Positions 18,168-27,119 of a stretch of DNA of 64,000 nt are shown piece after piece. The stretch is from Aquiflexum sp. TKW24L (GTDB lineage: Bacteria > Bacteroidota > Bacteroidia > Cytophagales > Cyclobacteriaceae). Both the position numbers and the translations under genes were made by a program. Position 1 is the first letter of the stretch. Every line of letters starts with the position of its first letter. The notes under the pieces are model-generated. The model made no database searches. It was not told the origin of the DNA and was given only the letters and a program-made list of their open reading frames with translations. The DNA lies in assembly GCF_023502205.1 (NCBI RefSeq), contig NZ_JAMFLG010000006.1, positions 123,185-187,184 on the forward strand, read 5' to 3'.

Positions 18168-19445
18168 TCAGACTCCGATGGTATCAAAACCCAGATAGGG
18201 CACCAAAACTTTTGGCATTTTGATACCGGTTTCTGTTTGATTGTTCTCCAATAGGGAAGCTACAATCCTCGGCAAAGCCAAGGCACTGCCATTGAGGGTA
18301 TGCGCTAAAGTTGTCTTTTTATCCTCACTCCTAAATCGGAGTTTGAGCCTATTGGCCTGAAATGATTCGAAATTGCTGACCGAACTTACTTCAAGCCATC
18401 TTTCCTGCGCTGCAGAGAATACTTCCATGTCATAGGTAAGCGAGGATGTGAAGCCCATGTCCCCACCACAAAGTCTCAAGACCCGGTAAGGCAATTCCAG
18501 TTTTTGTAGCAATCCCTGTACATAAAGGTTCATTTCTTCCAGGGCTTGGTAGGAATGATCCGGATGGGAAAGGTGAACGATTTCCACTTTGTCAAATTGG
18601 TGCAGCCTGTTCAATCCCCTCACATGTGCTCCCCAACTTCCCGCTTCTCTTCTGAAGCATGGTGTGTAGCCGACATTTTTGATTGGAAAGTCAGCTTCAT
18701 TCAAGATCACATCTCTATAGATATTGGTGATCGGCACTTCGGCAGTAGGGATCAGAAAAAGCTTGTCGACCGTGGCCTCATACATTTGACCTTCTTTGTC
18801 AGGCAATTGCCCGGTACCGTATCCGGAATCTTCATTTACCAAAATTGGGGGCTGAATCTCTGTGTAACCGGATTTTAAGGCTTCATCCAAAAAGAAATTG
18901 ATCAGCGCCCGCTGCAGTCTTGCTCCTTTGCCTTTATATACAGGAAATCCTGCACCGGCGATTTTGGTCCCAAGTTCAAAATCAATGATGTCATATTTTT
19001 TGATCAGGTCCCAATGTGGTAGTTTGTTGTCAGGTAAAGCAGGAATTTCCCCATGGGACAACACAATTTCATTCTCCTCAGGAGATTTGCCTTTTGGAAC
19101 TGAAAAATGGGGGATATTTGGGACGGTGTACAGAAGTTGTTTGAGCTCCTCTTCCGTTTGGCCGAAGGTATCCTCTAGTGATTTGACCTTATCCTTAATT
19201 TTAGAAGTAAGGGATTTGATTTTTTCTGCTTCTTCTTTTTTGCCTTCCCGCATCAGGACCCCTATTTCCTTCGAATAATTATTGGATTCTGCCTGAAGGG
19301 CATCTCTTTGGGACTGGGTTTCTTTCCTTTTGCTATCCAAGTCCAAAACTTGGATCAGGACGTCTTGGGCATTGGGGAAATTACGTTTTTGAAGACCAGC
19401 CAAGGTGTTCTCAAAGTTATCCCTGATAGTATTTACGAGTAGCAT
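18168..19445 (-). CDS. serS: serine--tRNA ligase
   Basis: Class II aminoacyl-tRNA synthetase charging tRNA-Ser. From ATG 19445 the protein is 425 aa and begins MLLVNTIRDN, the usual N-terminus. The frame extends 23 codons further upstream (to 19514), but that part is not conserved and is left out. An N-terminal coiled-coil arm (about 30-105) is followed by class II motif 2 (FRREAGSWG) and motif 3 (LNGSALALPRIVASLLENNQ). Length is normal for the family. Confidence 0.97.
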   Translation of the reverse strand: MLLVNTIRDNFENTLAGLQKRNFPNAQDVLIQVLDLDSKRKETQSQRDALQAESNNYSKEIGVLMREGKKEEAEKIKSLTSKIKDKVKSLEDTFGQTEEELKQLLYTVPNIPHFSVPKGKSPEENEIVLSHGEIPALPDNKLPHWDLIKKYDIIDFELGTKIAGAGFPVYKGKGARLQRALINFFLDEALKSGYTEIQPPILVNEDSGYGTGQLPDKEGQMYEATVDKLFLIPTAEVPITNIYRDVILNEADFPIKNVGYTPCFRREAGSWGAHVRGLNRLHQFDKVEIVHLSHPDHSYQALEEMNLYVQGLLQKLELPYRVLRLCGGDMGFTSSLTYDMEVFSAAQERWLEVSSVSNFESFQANRLKLRFRSEDKKTTLAHTLNGSALALPRIVASLLENNQTETGIKMPKVLVPYLGFDTIGV

Positions 19446-19533
19446 GTTGTTTGGTAAATTGTCTGTTGCTGATGCAAATATAGCGATGTTGCCCAAATCC
19501 TTTGGGTAAAGCAAGGCTTATCTCCGAGCTGAT

Positions 19534-20301
19534 TTATTTGATCAAAATGGTTTTTTGGGCACTTGAAAATGGGCCCTCTAATTGCTTTCCACCCTTATAT
19601 GAAAGGTTCAATTGAATAAGGTGTTCACCCTTGGGCAGATTTGATATCCTCACTGGATTAGTTTCGGTGATTTCATAATGAAAATCATCAACATTTATGG
19701 TCACTTTCAAATTATCAAGCAGCATGTCTCCTCCAATCACCAAAAAATCGATAGTGACTTCCTCACCCTCGAGGTATGTTTGTCTATTGACTGGAAGGTT
19801 TAAGGCGAGATAAGGTTCTGCTGAATATGGGAATGCCCTAGTATTGCCAACCATAAATTCCCTATCCACATAATTTCCGAATTCTTTGAGGGCCAATCCC
19901 TGACTGTCCACCAGATAGGCGACAATCCTATACGTACCTTCATTCAATTCTTGCTGGAAAATAGGCGAATTATGGCCTACCGGATCACCTGAATTCAAAA
20001 TGGTATTAAGTTTAAAGCCGTCCAGATCTTCGCCAAAGGGATAGTTTTTGATGTTAAACTCAAAAGGAATCCTTCCCGGACTAAACTTCTGATTGCTCAG
20101 TGGTGCATACATTTCGATGATGGCGTCCGGATATTCTTTTTCCTCTTCGTAGAAATAAAAACTAACCTCCTTTTTCACCATTTCCAAACTATCCGAACTA
20201 CTCATTTCAAAAATTCTTTCCTCTCGTTTTTCTTTTAAATTACAAGAAAAATGATTCGAAATCAGGATAAGGAAACAAAAATAGAGAGTCGTTTTTTTCA
20301 T
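19534..20301 (-). CDS. lipoprotein of unknown function
   Basis: A 255-aa protein. The N-terminal signal ends in a lipobox with Cys20 (SNHFSC), so it is expected to be lipid-anchored in the envelope. The remainder has beta-rich segments (MYAPLSNQKFSPGRIPFEF, PVRISNLPKGEHLIQLNLSY) reminiscent of Ig-like or fibronectin-like domains. I recognise no named family. It is divergent from the oxygenase gene, with 74 bp between starts. Confidence 0.7.
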   Translation of the reverse strand: MKKTTLYFCFLILISNHFSCNLKEKREERIFEMSSSDSLEMVKKEVSFYFYEEEKEYPDAIIEMYAPLSNQKFSPGRIPFEFNIKNYPFGEDLDGFKLNTILNSGDPVGHNSPIFQQELNEGTYRIVAYLVDSQGLALKEFGNYVDREFMVGNTRAFPYSAEPYLALNLPVNRQTYLEGEEVTIDFLVIGGDMLLDNLKVTINVDDFHYEITETNPVRISNLPKGEHLIQLNLSYKGGKQLEGPFSSAQKTILIK

Positions 20302-20329
20302 AGTGATGAAGTCTGAAAGCGAAATTATC

Positions 20330-20337
20330 TAAATTTG
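20330..20337 (+). promoter_or_regulatory. -7 promoter element of oxygenase gene
   Basis: TAAATTTG matches TAnnTTTG and lies 38 bp before the ATG at 20376, a distance like that seen at the T9SS genes. No TTTG is seen at the expected -33 position. Confidence 0.45.
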
Positions 20338-20375
20338 GGATATATTGCTGAATAATAAAAATCAAAATTTCGTAG

Positions 20376-21356
20376 ATGAAAGATATTTTATACAATGAAA
20401 TCCCATCTTTGGACCTTGCGGATTTCACTTCGGGCATTCCTGAGCAAAAGCAGGCCTTCGTTCAAAAGTTAGGTGAAGCCTATAATAATATTGGTTTTGT
20501 GGCCATCAAAAACCATGGACTCAATAAGGAACTTCAGGACAAACTGTATGCAGTGATCAAGAATTTTTTTTCATTGGCGGATGATGTCAAAGCCAAATAT
20601 GAAAAGCCTGAAATCGGTTTTCAGAGAGGTTATACCGGCAAAGGAAAGGAACATGCAAAGGGAAGAAATACCGGCGACCTGAAAGAGTTTTACCATGTAG
20701 GTCAGGAACTGGACAGCATTCCTGACAATGATGAAACCAAAAAAGAATATCCTGACAATATATGGCCATCTGAATTGCCGGAATTTAAGGAAATAGCGAA
20801 TGAAGCCTACCGGACTTTAGAAGCTGCGGGTAAAAATATGCTCAAAGCAATTGCGCTTTATCTTGAATTGGATGAAAATTATTTCGAGGACAAGGTTGCT
20901 TACGGCAATTCAATCTTAAGGCAAATCCATTATTTTCCGATCGAAAACCCTGATGCTGTGCCCGCAGATGCTGTTCGTGCGGCCGAGCATGGAGATATTA
21001 ACCTCATCACTTTGCTCATGGGAGCGAGTGCAGACGGGCTACAGGTTTTGAGAAAGGATGGGAAATGGATTCCCATCACCGCTCTTCCTGACCAACTGGT
21101 TGTCAATGTGGGTGACATGTTGGAGAGATTGACCAACAAGAAATTGAAATCCACGATCCACCGTGTGGTAAATCCACCTCGGGAGATGATGCATACGAGT
21201 CGTTATTCCATTCCTTTCTTCATGCATCCACGGTCTGAAATGGACCTGACATGTCTAGAGACTTGTGTTGATTCCATTAACCCCAAGCAATTTGAAGACG
21301 CAACAGCCGGGGAGTTTTTGGATGAAAGGCTGCGTGAATTGGGCTTAAAGAAATAA
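20376..21356 (+). CDS. isopenicillin N synthase-like Fe(II)/2-oxoglutarate oxygenase
   Basis: A 326-aa cytoplasmic non-haem iron oxygenase. The iron triad is H205-X-D207 (in EHGDINL) and H262 (in STIHRVV), with the 2-oxoglutarate-binding R276-X-S278 (RYS). An N-terminal DIOX_N-type domain (IPSLDLADF ... GFVAIKNHG) precedes it. The substrate is unknown; this broad family oxidises small molecules, and the similarity to isopenicillin N synthase does not imply beta-lactam synthesis. The chromate-type transporter follows with a 3-bp gap and is probably co-transcribed. Confidence 0.88.
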   Translation: MKDILYNEIPSLDLADFTSGIPEQKQAFVQKLGEAYNNIGFVAIKNHGLNKELQDKLYAVIKNFFSLADDVKAKYEKPEIGFQRGYTGKGKEHAKGRNTGDLKEFYHVGQELDSIPDNDETKKEYPDNIWPSELPEFKEIANEAYRTLEAAGKNMLKAIALYLELDENYFEDKVAYGNSILRQIHYFPIENPDAVPADAVRAAEHGDINLITLLMGASADGLQVLRKDGKWIPITALPDQLVVNVGDMLERLTNKKLKSTIHRVVNPPREMMHTSRYSIPFFMHPRSEMDLTCLETCVDSINPKQFEDATAGEFLDERLRELGLKK

Positions 21357-21359
21357 GTC

Positions 21360-22556
21360 GTGTCAGTCAGGAAGGTCAGGTATTATCTCTATCTCAAAGA
21401 TGTATTATTGCTTTCCTTGACGGCATTTGGTGGTCCTCAAGTGTTTCTTGCCATGGTCTTGGATACGATGGTGACAAAGCGGGGATATATCAAAGAGCAG
21501 GAACTTTGGGAATTGAATGCGCTCTGTCAAATCCTCCCGGGTCCAACTTCGACACAGACAATATCAGCGATTGGATATAGGGTAGGCGGTCCCAATCTCG
21601 CCTACCTTTCGCTTTTTGTTTGGATCTTGCCTGCCACGCTTTTGATGATTGTGGCGGCATTTTTAATTGATTTTTTGCAAGAAAATACGCCAGGTGCCTT
21701 GAGTTTTGCCAAATTCATCCAGCCCATGGCGATAGGTTTCATCATCTATGCTGCCCAAAAGACCATTTTCAAAATGGTAAAAACCACTGAGGCATCTATT
21801 TTGATGATGTTTTCTACCTTCATATCCTTTTTCTATAATTCTCCCTTCATTTTCCCTTTGTTACTCCTTGTCGGTGGGGTGACGACTTCTTTGAAATACC
21901 GGAACGAACCAAAGGACGAAGGGGACAAAAAACTGGTCATCGCCTGGGCCAATTTCTACCTTTGGGGAGGAATCCTGGTTTTCGCAGCGATTTTGGGTGC
22001 ACTGACCAAAAATCAGGCTGTGTTGCTTTTTGAGAACTTTTACCGAAATGGTAGTTTGATTTTTGGTGGAGGGCAGGTATTGGTGCCCTATTTATTTACA
22101 GAATTTGTAGAGTTCAAAAAATTCCTGACATCACAAGAATTTTTGACAGGATATGCCATTTCTCAGGGAATCCCCGGTCCGACTTTCAGCTTCAGTGCAT
22201 ATGTGGGTGCACTTTCCATGAGGGATCAGGGAGTTTTAGGTCTGTTGATAGGGGGAATTATCGCATCCGCAGGGATATTTTTGCCCGGTACTTTTCTTAT
22301 TTTCTTTGTTGTCAAGTTTTGGGACAAACTGAAAAAATTTCGTCCGGTCCGCGCAGCATTGGAAGGAATCAATGCAGTGAGTTGTGGGATGTTGATTGCT
22401 GCAGCTTTTTTACTTTTTGAGCCCTTAGATTCCAATACCTTTAATATAATGGCCATCATCGGCACTTATCTATTGCTACAGTTCACCAAACTGTCCTCAC
22501 CATTAATCATTGCTATGGGTGTTTTGGCGGGGGTTGGATATAACTGGATATTTTGA
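21360..22556 (+). CDS. chromate transporter family (ChrA) membrane protein
   Basis: A 398-aa inner-membrane protein with two homologous CHR halves. The first carries FGGPQVFLAM and QILPGPTSTQ; the second carries FGGGQVLVPY and QGIPGPTFSFS. The duplicated GG-Q and PGPT motifs are diagnostic. ChrA proteins export chromate, though many homologues may move other anions. The start is GTG 21360, three bases after the oxygenase stop. It ends 17 bp from the convergent sugar transferase. Confidence 0.9.
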   Translation: MSVRKVRYYLYLKDVLLLSLTAFGGPQVFLAMVLDTMVTKRGYIKEQELWELNALCQILPGPTSTQTISAIGYRVGGPNLAYLSLFVWILPATLLMIVAAFLIDFLQENTPGALSFAKFIQPMAIGFIIYAAQKTIFKMVKTTEASILMMFSTFISFFYNSPFIFPLLLLVGGVTTSLKYRNEPKDEGDKKLVIAWANFYLWGGILVFAAILGALTKNQAVLLFENFYRNGSLIFGGGQVLVPYLFTEFVEFKKFLTSQEFLTGYAISQGIPGPTFSFSAYVGALSMRDQGVLGLLIGGIIASAGIFLPGTFLIFFVVKFWDKLKKFRPVRAALEGINAVSCGMLIAAAFLLFEPLDSNTFNIMAIIGTYLLLQFTKLSSPLIIAMGVLAGVGYNWIF

Positions 22557-22573
22557 AAGGGTTGCACCTGGCA

Positions 22574-23968
22574 TTAAAAAGCCATCATATGTGTTTTTTT
22601 TCCAAAAATTGTCAGCCAAATTATTCTTATATCCAACCAAAATGTCCAGTTTTTTATATACCAAAGATCATGGGATGTCCTTTGTTTTTTCTGCATTGCG
22701 GTTTCTAATGGGCCTCTCCAACCATTGACCTGTGCCCAGCCTGTGATGCCGGGCTTGTAATAGTGACGGACCATATAAGTGTCTTCGCTTTCCTGCATGA
22801 TATGATTCAGGTAAAGTCTATGTGGCCTTGGGCCTACAACACTCATTTCCCCGGTCAAGACATTGATAAACTGTGGCAATTCATCGAGGCTAAATTTCCT
22901 GAGGAATTTGCCTACACCTGTTATTCTGGGGTCATTCTTTACAGTGGATTGTGTTCCATTTGTAGGGCATTCACATATTTTCATTGTACGAAACTTATAT
23001 ATTTTAAAATGTTTTCCCCCTTTGCCTATCCTTAAAGGACAGTAGAAAATAGGCCCGGGCGAATCCAGTTTGATCAATGCTCCAATAATAAAAAGGATTG
23101 GAACAAAACAAAACAATACTATTATTGCAAATAACATATCAAATATATTCTTAAGCAATTTTGGAAACCAATTGTCAAGAGGCAATTGCCGCAGATTTAC
23201 TACCAATAAATCTCCATAAAAATAAGATTTTACATTTCCACTAAAAATTCCCTTAAAATCTGGAACAAACCGAATTCTTGCACCATGGTAATCAGCTATT
23301 TTAATAATGAATTTTATATTGTCTAAATCATTGTGAGGTAGGGCTATTATGATTTCATCCACATAATTATCCTTTAAATACTCTTTAAGAGAGTCCAGAT
23401 CAGTTACAATTCCATCCCTTCTTAAAAGGCCTTTGGAACCAGAGTTACAATCTATAAATCCTTGTATACCTGATTTTCCATATGAACTTGATTCCAATGT
23501 TTTGGCAACTTTCCGAGCCAGAGTACCTGATCCGGCAATCAAAGTTGTACCAATTTTCAATTTTCTATCCCTGATTTGGGTATGAAACCTGATAAATAAA
23601 GAATTGGTAATTATCCCAAGAGAAGGAATACTTACCAAAATAGCAGTTAAAAAATCTCTAACATCTTTTGGAAAAGAAAAAATTAAATATGCAATCCCTA
23701 TGGTTCCCGCAAGAATAAAGTATGTTTTGAAATACCTTTTCATCCATGATTTGTAATAACTCGTCCCACTCCTATCTAAATATAGTTTATTGGAATAGCC
23801 AATGAACAGCCAAAGGGAAATCAAGAGGCCGAGGAACAAAGTCTCCATACTTTGAAAATACATGTCATTGACCCCATAAAAATTGAGGGAAATAAAAAAT
23901 GCAAATGTCAAATTTAATACATCCGAGAATAGTGATACTGGGACGTTTGATTTATAAATATAAGTCAT
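22574..23968 (-). CDS. exopolysaccharide polyprenyl-phosphate sugar-1-phosphate transferase (WbaP/WcaJ type)
   Basis: A 464-aa membrane enzyme that starts surface polysaccharide assembly by moving sugar-1-phosphate to undecaprenyl phosphate. It has about four N-terminal membrane segments (15-110), a CoA-binding-like middle domain (GTTLIAGSGTLARKV), another membrane segment (about 278-300) and the bacterial sugar transferase domain with KFRTM, LRKFSLDELPQ, VGPRP and PGITGWAQVNG. It stands alone with no Wzx, Wzy or further glycosyltransferases nearby. The surrounding sequence is visibly AT-rich. Confidence 0.9.
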   Translation of the reverse strand: MTYIYKSNVPVSLFSDVLNLTFAFFISLNFYGVNDMYFQSMETLFLGLLISLWLFIGYSNKLYLDRSGTSYYKSWMKRYFKTYFILAGTIGIAYLIFSFPKDVRDFLTAILVSIPSLGIITNSLFIRFHTQIRDRKLKIGTTLIAGSGTLARKVAKTLESSSYGKSGIQGFIDCNSGSKGLLRRDGIVTDLDSLKEYLKDNYVDEIIIALPHNDLDNIKFIIKIADYHGARIRFVPDFKGIFSGNVKSYFYGDLLVVNLRQLPLDNWFPKLLKNIFDMLFAIIVLFCFVPILFIIGALIKLDSPGPIFYCPLRIGKGGKHFKIYKFRTMKICECPTNGTQSTVKNDPRITGVGKFLRKFSLDELPQFINVLTGEMSVVGPRPHRLYLNHIMQESEDTYMVRHYYKPGITGWAQVNGWRGPLETAMQKKQRTSHDLWYIKNWTFWLDIRIIWLTIFGKKTHMMAF

Positions 23969-24198
23969 AGCCTTCTTTTTTATTATTTAAAATTGAGATC
24001 AAAAAAGGTCAGTATATTCCTTTTTCATCTTAAGCAGAAGAAACTCCTGCAATTATGCCTTACCTTCTTCAATTATGAAATCAAGAAAATTTCGTACTGC
24101 GTTAATTTTTTAGCCCATAGTTGTTTATTGATATAATTTTTTAAAGTAAAAAATCTGGATATCGGTAAAGAAAATTAAAATGAATGGAGAATTCTATG

Positions 24199-24228
24199 AA
24201 AAAAGCCACCGATGTGGGTGGCTTTTTT
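24199..24228. terminator. bidirectional terminator beside DUF4382 gene
   Basis: GCCACC (24205-24210) / GGTGGC (24217-24222) with A6 before and T6 after. It lies just past the DUF4382 stop on the minus strand. Confidence 0.8.
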
Positions 24229-24238
24229 ATTTGGATTA

Positions 24239-25150
24239 TCATTTAATTTCAAGGTCAAGTAAGGTGGCTTTTCTACTTTCCACTACAACTTCTTCTGTTG
24301 GACCTAAGACAACTTCTGCGTCGCCACCTTCATTTACAGAAACAACAATCAATTCATAGGCACCGGGCGCCAAAAATGCAAGTATATACTTGTTGTTGGC
24401 GTCAACCATGGTATTACTGATTGCATTCGGAAAACTTGGACTTTGGTCTGGCTGAAGAGCGCTTTCAGTATCATTATAAGTTCCCTTTTCATAGATGTAT
24501 ACCACATAGTCGAGTTCAGTACCCGGATTTATTAAGGAGCCTTTAATTTCACCTGCTTCATTGTTTACAACAATTCTGATGGTAGGCTTCAAAAGATACT
24601 TGCCTGACATGCCGGCTTCTACAACTGATTTTCTAAGGTTAAAATCAGCAGTGACTTCTACTTCACCGTTTAATGGTACTGTGAAATTCCCGACAGCTTT
24701 ATATCCCGTCTTTGCACCACTAGGTACAAAAAGTGGAACCTCGGAACCATCTGAGAAAGTTATATAGCAACCACTATTACCGATTGGAGAATTAGACATT
24801 TCTGCGGCATCCAACAAAAACCTTAATCCAGTGTAATTTCCCGCTCCTGCATTGAAATTGCCCAATAAAGAGGTTTTGCCATTTTGCAATTCAAGTAAAT
24901 TGATTGTCACCGGACCTTCAAAATCCTCTACCAGATTCCACGAATCTCCATTGGACTGGTATTCTATTCCGGTAAATGTAATGTACACTCCTGTAACTCC
25001 TTCTTGGTCAATTGGTGCATCAGTAATGTTCAAACTAACACTTCCCTCTCCATCCATTCTATTTTCATTGTCACAGGATGAGAAAACAATGCTTGTTACA
25101 AATAGGCTGAATAGAGTAATACTTGCGAGTGATTTAATTTTGATTTTCAT
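24239..25150 (-). CDS. DUF4382 domain-containing lipoprotein
   Basis: A 303-aa envelope protein with a lipobox cysteine at about residue 26 (VFSSCDN). The DUF4382 domain fills about 36-190, beginning with the typical GSVSLNITDAPID opening. The last third (AGEIKGSLINPGTELDYVV) looks like a carboxypeptidase-regulatory-like or Ig-type beta domain. The function of DUF4382 is not known; it is common in marine Bacteroidota and archaea. It appears monocistronic, with its own terminator. Confidence 0.88.
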   Translation of the reverse strand: MKIKIKSLASITLFSLFVTSIVFSSCDNENRMDGEGSVSLNITDAPIDQEGVTGVYITFTGIEYQSNGDSWNLVEDFEGPVTINLLELQNGKTSLLGNFNAGAGNYTGLRFLLDAAEMSNSPIGNSGCYITFSDGSEVPLFVPSGAKTGYKAVGNFTVPLNGEVEVTADFNLRKSVVEAGMSGKYLLKPTIRIVVNNEAGEIKGSLINPGTELDYVVYIYEKGTYNDTESALQPDQSPSFPNAISNTMVDANNKYILAFLAPGAYELIVVSVNEGGDAEVVLGPTEEVVVESRKATLLDLEIK

Positions 25151-25240
25151 GGTATTTAATTTTAGTACGCTGTAAAGAAAAAACGTGAAGATGAAGAATA
25201 GATGAAGAAAAAGAAAAGGACAGGAATTGATAAAATTTTT

Positions 25241-25277
25241 AAAAAAAAATACCGCTCCTGAAATAGTCAGGAGCGGT
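25241..25277 (-). terminator. intrinsic terminator after hpf
   Basis: ACCGCTCCTGA (25251-25261) / TCAGGAGCGGT (25267-25277), a perfect 11-bp stem with a 5-nt loop. It is followed on the minus strand by A then nine T residues (25242-25250). It closes the xer-hpf unit. Confidence 0.9.
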
Positions 25278-25302
25278 TTATAGATTTGAATTGGAATAAA
25301 CC

Positions 25303-25608
25303 TTATTGATTGAGTAACACCACTTTTTCTTTGAATTTCTTGAGTTGTCTTCGAAGGCCTTCGATGGCTTCATCTGTGGCTGCTTCAAATGATTCACTTT
25401 GTTGTTTTGAAAAAAGGGTTTTACCCGGAACATTCAATTTTATTTCAACAATCTTATTTTCTTTTTTTTCATGGTTATCAAGTCTCATAAAAACTTCACC
25501 GTCGATTATTCGATCAAAATAGGTGTCAAGTTTATCGGCTTTTTTCTGAATGAAATCGATAAGCTTTTGATCAGCATCGAAATGGATGGAATGCATTTGA
25601 AGTTTCAT
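25303..25608 (-). CDS. hpf: ribosome hibernation promoting factor, short form
   Basis: A 101-aa HPF/YfiA-type protein that binds the 30S subunit at the decoding centre in slow growth. It has the beta-alpha-beta-beta-beta-alpha pattern (MQMHSIHFDADQKLIDFI type opening, GEVFMRL, KIVEIKLNVPGKTLF, TDEAIEGLRRQLKKFKEK). It lacks the C-terminal dimerisation domain of long HPF. It lies 29 bp downstream of the recombinase gene, a pairing common in Bacteroidota. Confidence 0.9.
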   Translation of the reverse strand: MKLQMHSIHFDADQKLIDFIQKKADKLDTYFDRIIDGEVFMRLDNHEKKENKIVEIKLNVPGKTLFSKQQSESFEAATDEAIEGLRRQLKKFKEKVVLLNQ

Positions 25609-25637
25609 AACGTAATTGGTTTAAAGTTAAAATTATA

Positions 25638-26522
25638 TTAAGCTTTTGGATGTGCCTGTTCAAACACAGCCTTGAGTTTTTCCATGGAGTTGTGGGTATA
25701 AACCTGCGTAGCAGCTAGGTTGGCATGCCCAAGAAGGTCTTTGACAGCATTGAGGTCAGCGCCTTTGTTGAGTAGATGTGTAGCAAAAGTATGTCTCAAG
25801 AGATGGGGACTTCTTTTGGTAGTCTGAGCAAAAAGGTCTAAATGTTCTCTCACTATGCGGTAGATTTTCATTGGGTAGGCCTGTTCCCTGTTGTTTATAA
25901 CGATAAAATAGTCACTTTCTTGTAGATTTGAAAACGTTTCCTGAAATACTTTTCTGTACGAAACAATATTCTTTTTGAGTCCTGCTGTGATCGGGATTAT
26001 TCTTTCTTTCTTCCGCTTTCCGAGAACTTTCACCGCTTCGCCTACCAAATCGATGTCTTTCCACTTGAGTTCCAATAATTCGGAGAGACGCACACCCGTC
26101 AGGTAAAGGAATTCCATCACCATCTTGTCCCGCTGCCCATCAAAATCGGGCTTGAACTGCAATTCATCCAAGACTTTGTCAATGGCATCTTCCTGCACAA
26201 ATTCAGGTAAGCGTTTTGGTGTCTTCAGTGCGCGGAGTTTGTAAGTGGGATCTTTGGTGATTTCTCCCGAGCGCATCAGAAATTTATAAAAAGATCGCAG
26301 TGTTGCGATTTTTCTATTTACTGATGTTGAACTTAATCCCTGATCGACGAGATCGATGATCCAAGCACGTATTTCAGGATGATCTGCGGTGCTGATGTCT
26401 TCTTTTTCGAAGGAGAGTAAACAAAATTCACTGAATTGCTCCAAGTCCTTTCTGTAAGCCAAGACAGTATGTCGGCTTGCCCTTTTTTCGAATTCAAGGT
26501 AATTGATAAAGGAATCGGTCAT
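25638..26522 (-). CDS. tyrosine recombinase XerC/XerD family
   Basis: A 294-aa site-specific recombinase. An N-terminal SAM-like DNA-binding domain (about 1-90) is followed by the catalytic domain with R145 (TGVRLSELL), a lysine in the 169-172 hairpin, H240 and R243 (HLLRHTFATHLL), H266 and nucleophile Y275 (VYTHNSM). Length and motifs fit the chromosomal dimer resolution enzymes rather than an integron or phage integrase. Whether it is the XerC or XerD member cannot be decided here. Probably co-transcribed with hpf. Confidence 0.93.
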   Translation of the reverse strand: MTDSFINYLEFEKRASRHTVLAYRKDLEQFSEFCLLSFEKEDISTADHPEIRAWIIDLVDQGLSSTSVNRKIATLRSFYKFLMRSGEITKDPTYKLRALKTPKRLPEFVQEDAIDKVLDELQFKPDFDGQRDKMVMEFLYLTGVRLSELLELKWKDIDLVGEAVKVLGKRKKERIIPITAGLKKNIVSYRKVFQETFSNLQESDYFIVINNREQAYPMKIYRIVREHLDLFAQTTKRSPHLLRHTFATHLLNKGADLNAVKDLLGHANLAATQVYTHNSMEKLKAVFEQAHPKA

Positions 26523-26697
26523 TGAAGCGAGAAAGATGTTGTAATGAAGTTAGTATAAAATCCCAAAGAAATGAATCAAATTGGAATTAATGGTTGATGA
26601 TTTTTGAAAATAGCAAAGGGAAAAAGATTTGCATAAAATCCTCGGGATGGGGGGACTTCATTTGGCGATCTAAAAATTCATTGGGTGGTAATAAATC

Positions 26698-26731
26698 AAA
26701 AAGCGCATCCACTTTCGTAGATGCGCTTTTT
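26698..26731. terminator. bidirectional terminator downstream of rpsU
   Basis: AAAAAGCGCATC and GATGCGCTTTTT form a 12-bp symmetrical stem around a 10-nt loop (26710-26719). It lies 27 bp past the rpsU stop on the minus strand. Confidence 0.88.
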
Positions 26732-26757
26732 GATTTTGTATCAAAAGTCAGATTGAA

Positions 26758-26952
26758 TTACTTCATTTCTGCCTCTTGCATTTTTTGCTTGTATGCTGCT
26801 TTGATAACTTGTTCTCTGTTTTTTACAGATGGCTTTACAAAGTGCTGTCTCGCTCTGAGCTCTCTTACGGCACCTGTTTTATCAAATTTCTTTTTGAAAC
26901 GCTTTAGCGCCTTCTCGATTGATTCGTTCTCTTTTACGTTGACAATGATCAT
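26758..26952 (-). CDS. rpsU: 30S ribosomal protein bS21
   Basis: A 64-aa basic ribosomal protein bound near the 3' end of 16S rRNA. The sequence MIIVNVKENESIEKALKRF and the Arg/Lys-rich C-terminal helix are typical. It is monocistronic, with a consensus promoter and terminator. Unusually for Bacteroidota, its start is preceded by a near-perfect Shine-Dalgarno sequence at optimal spacing (listed separately), suggesting feedback control by bS21 itself. Confidence 0.95.
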   Translation of the reverse strand: MIIVNVKENESIEKALKRFKKKFDKTGAVRELRARQHFVKPSVKNREQVIKAAYKQKMQEAEMK

Positions 26953-26959
26953 ATGTATA

Positions 26960-26969
26960 CACCTCCTTT
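26960..26969 (-). promoter_or_regulatory. strong Shine-Dalgarno of rpsU
   Basis: On the minus strand AAAGGAGGTG lies nine bases (counted from GGAGG) before the ATG at 26952. It matches the complement of the 16S rRNA 3' end almost completely. Most genes in this window lack such a site. Confidence 0.88.
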
Positions 26970-26977
26970 CAGGGTTG

Positions 26978-27009
26978 CAAAAGTAGGATAATAATTTACC
27001 AATACCAAA
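26978..27009 (-). promoter_or_regulatory. Bacteroidota promoter of rpsU
   Basis: On the minus strand TTTG (27009-27006), 20 bp, then TACTTTTG (26985-26978), matching TTTG-N19-TAnnTTTG. It is 25 bp from the start codon. Confidence 0.75.
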
Positions 27010-27072
27010 ATATTTTCACTCATCTTCTGATTCAAACTGCCATACGATTTTTCAAACGGACTTAAAAAAACA

Positions 27073-27096
27073 AAACCCGGCTTTTCAGTCGGGTTT
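27073..27096 (-). terminator. intrinsic terminator after atpC
   Basis: AAACCCG (27073-27079) / CGGGTTT (27090-27096), followed on the minus strand by TGTTTTTTTAAG. It lies 23 bp past the atpC stop. Confidence 0.8.
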
Positions 27097-27119
27097 GGCT
27101 TTTTCTAAACTTAGAATGT

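Noticed and set aside
19446..19514. Extra 23 codons at the start of serS
   Set aside because: SerS proteins begin at the MLLVN position; the added residues are not family-like.
20376..21356. Beta-lactam biosynthesis gene
   Set aside because: Similarity to isopenicillin N synthase is at fold level, and no peptide synthetase or related gene is nearby.
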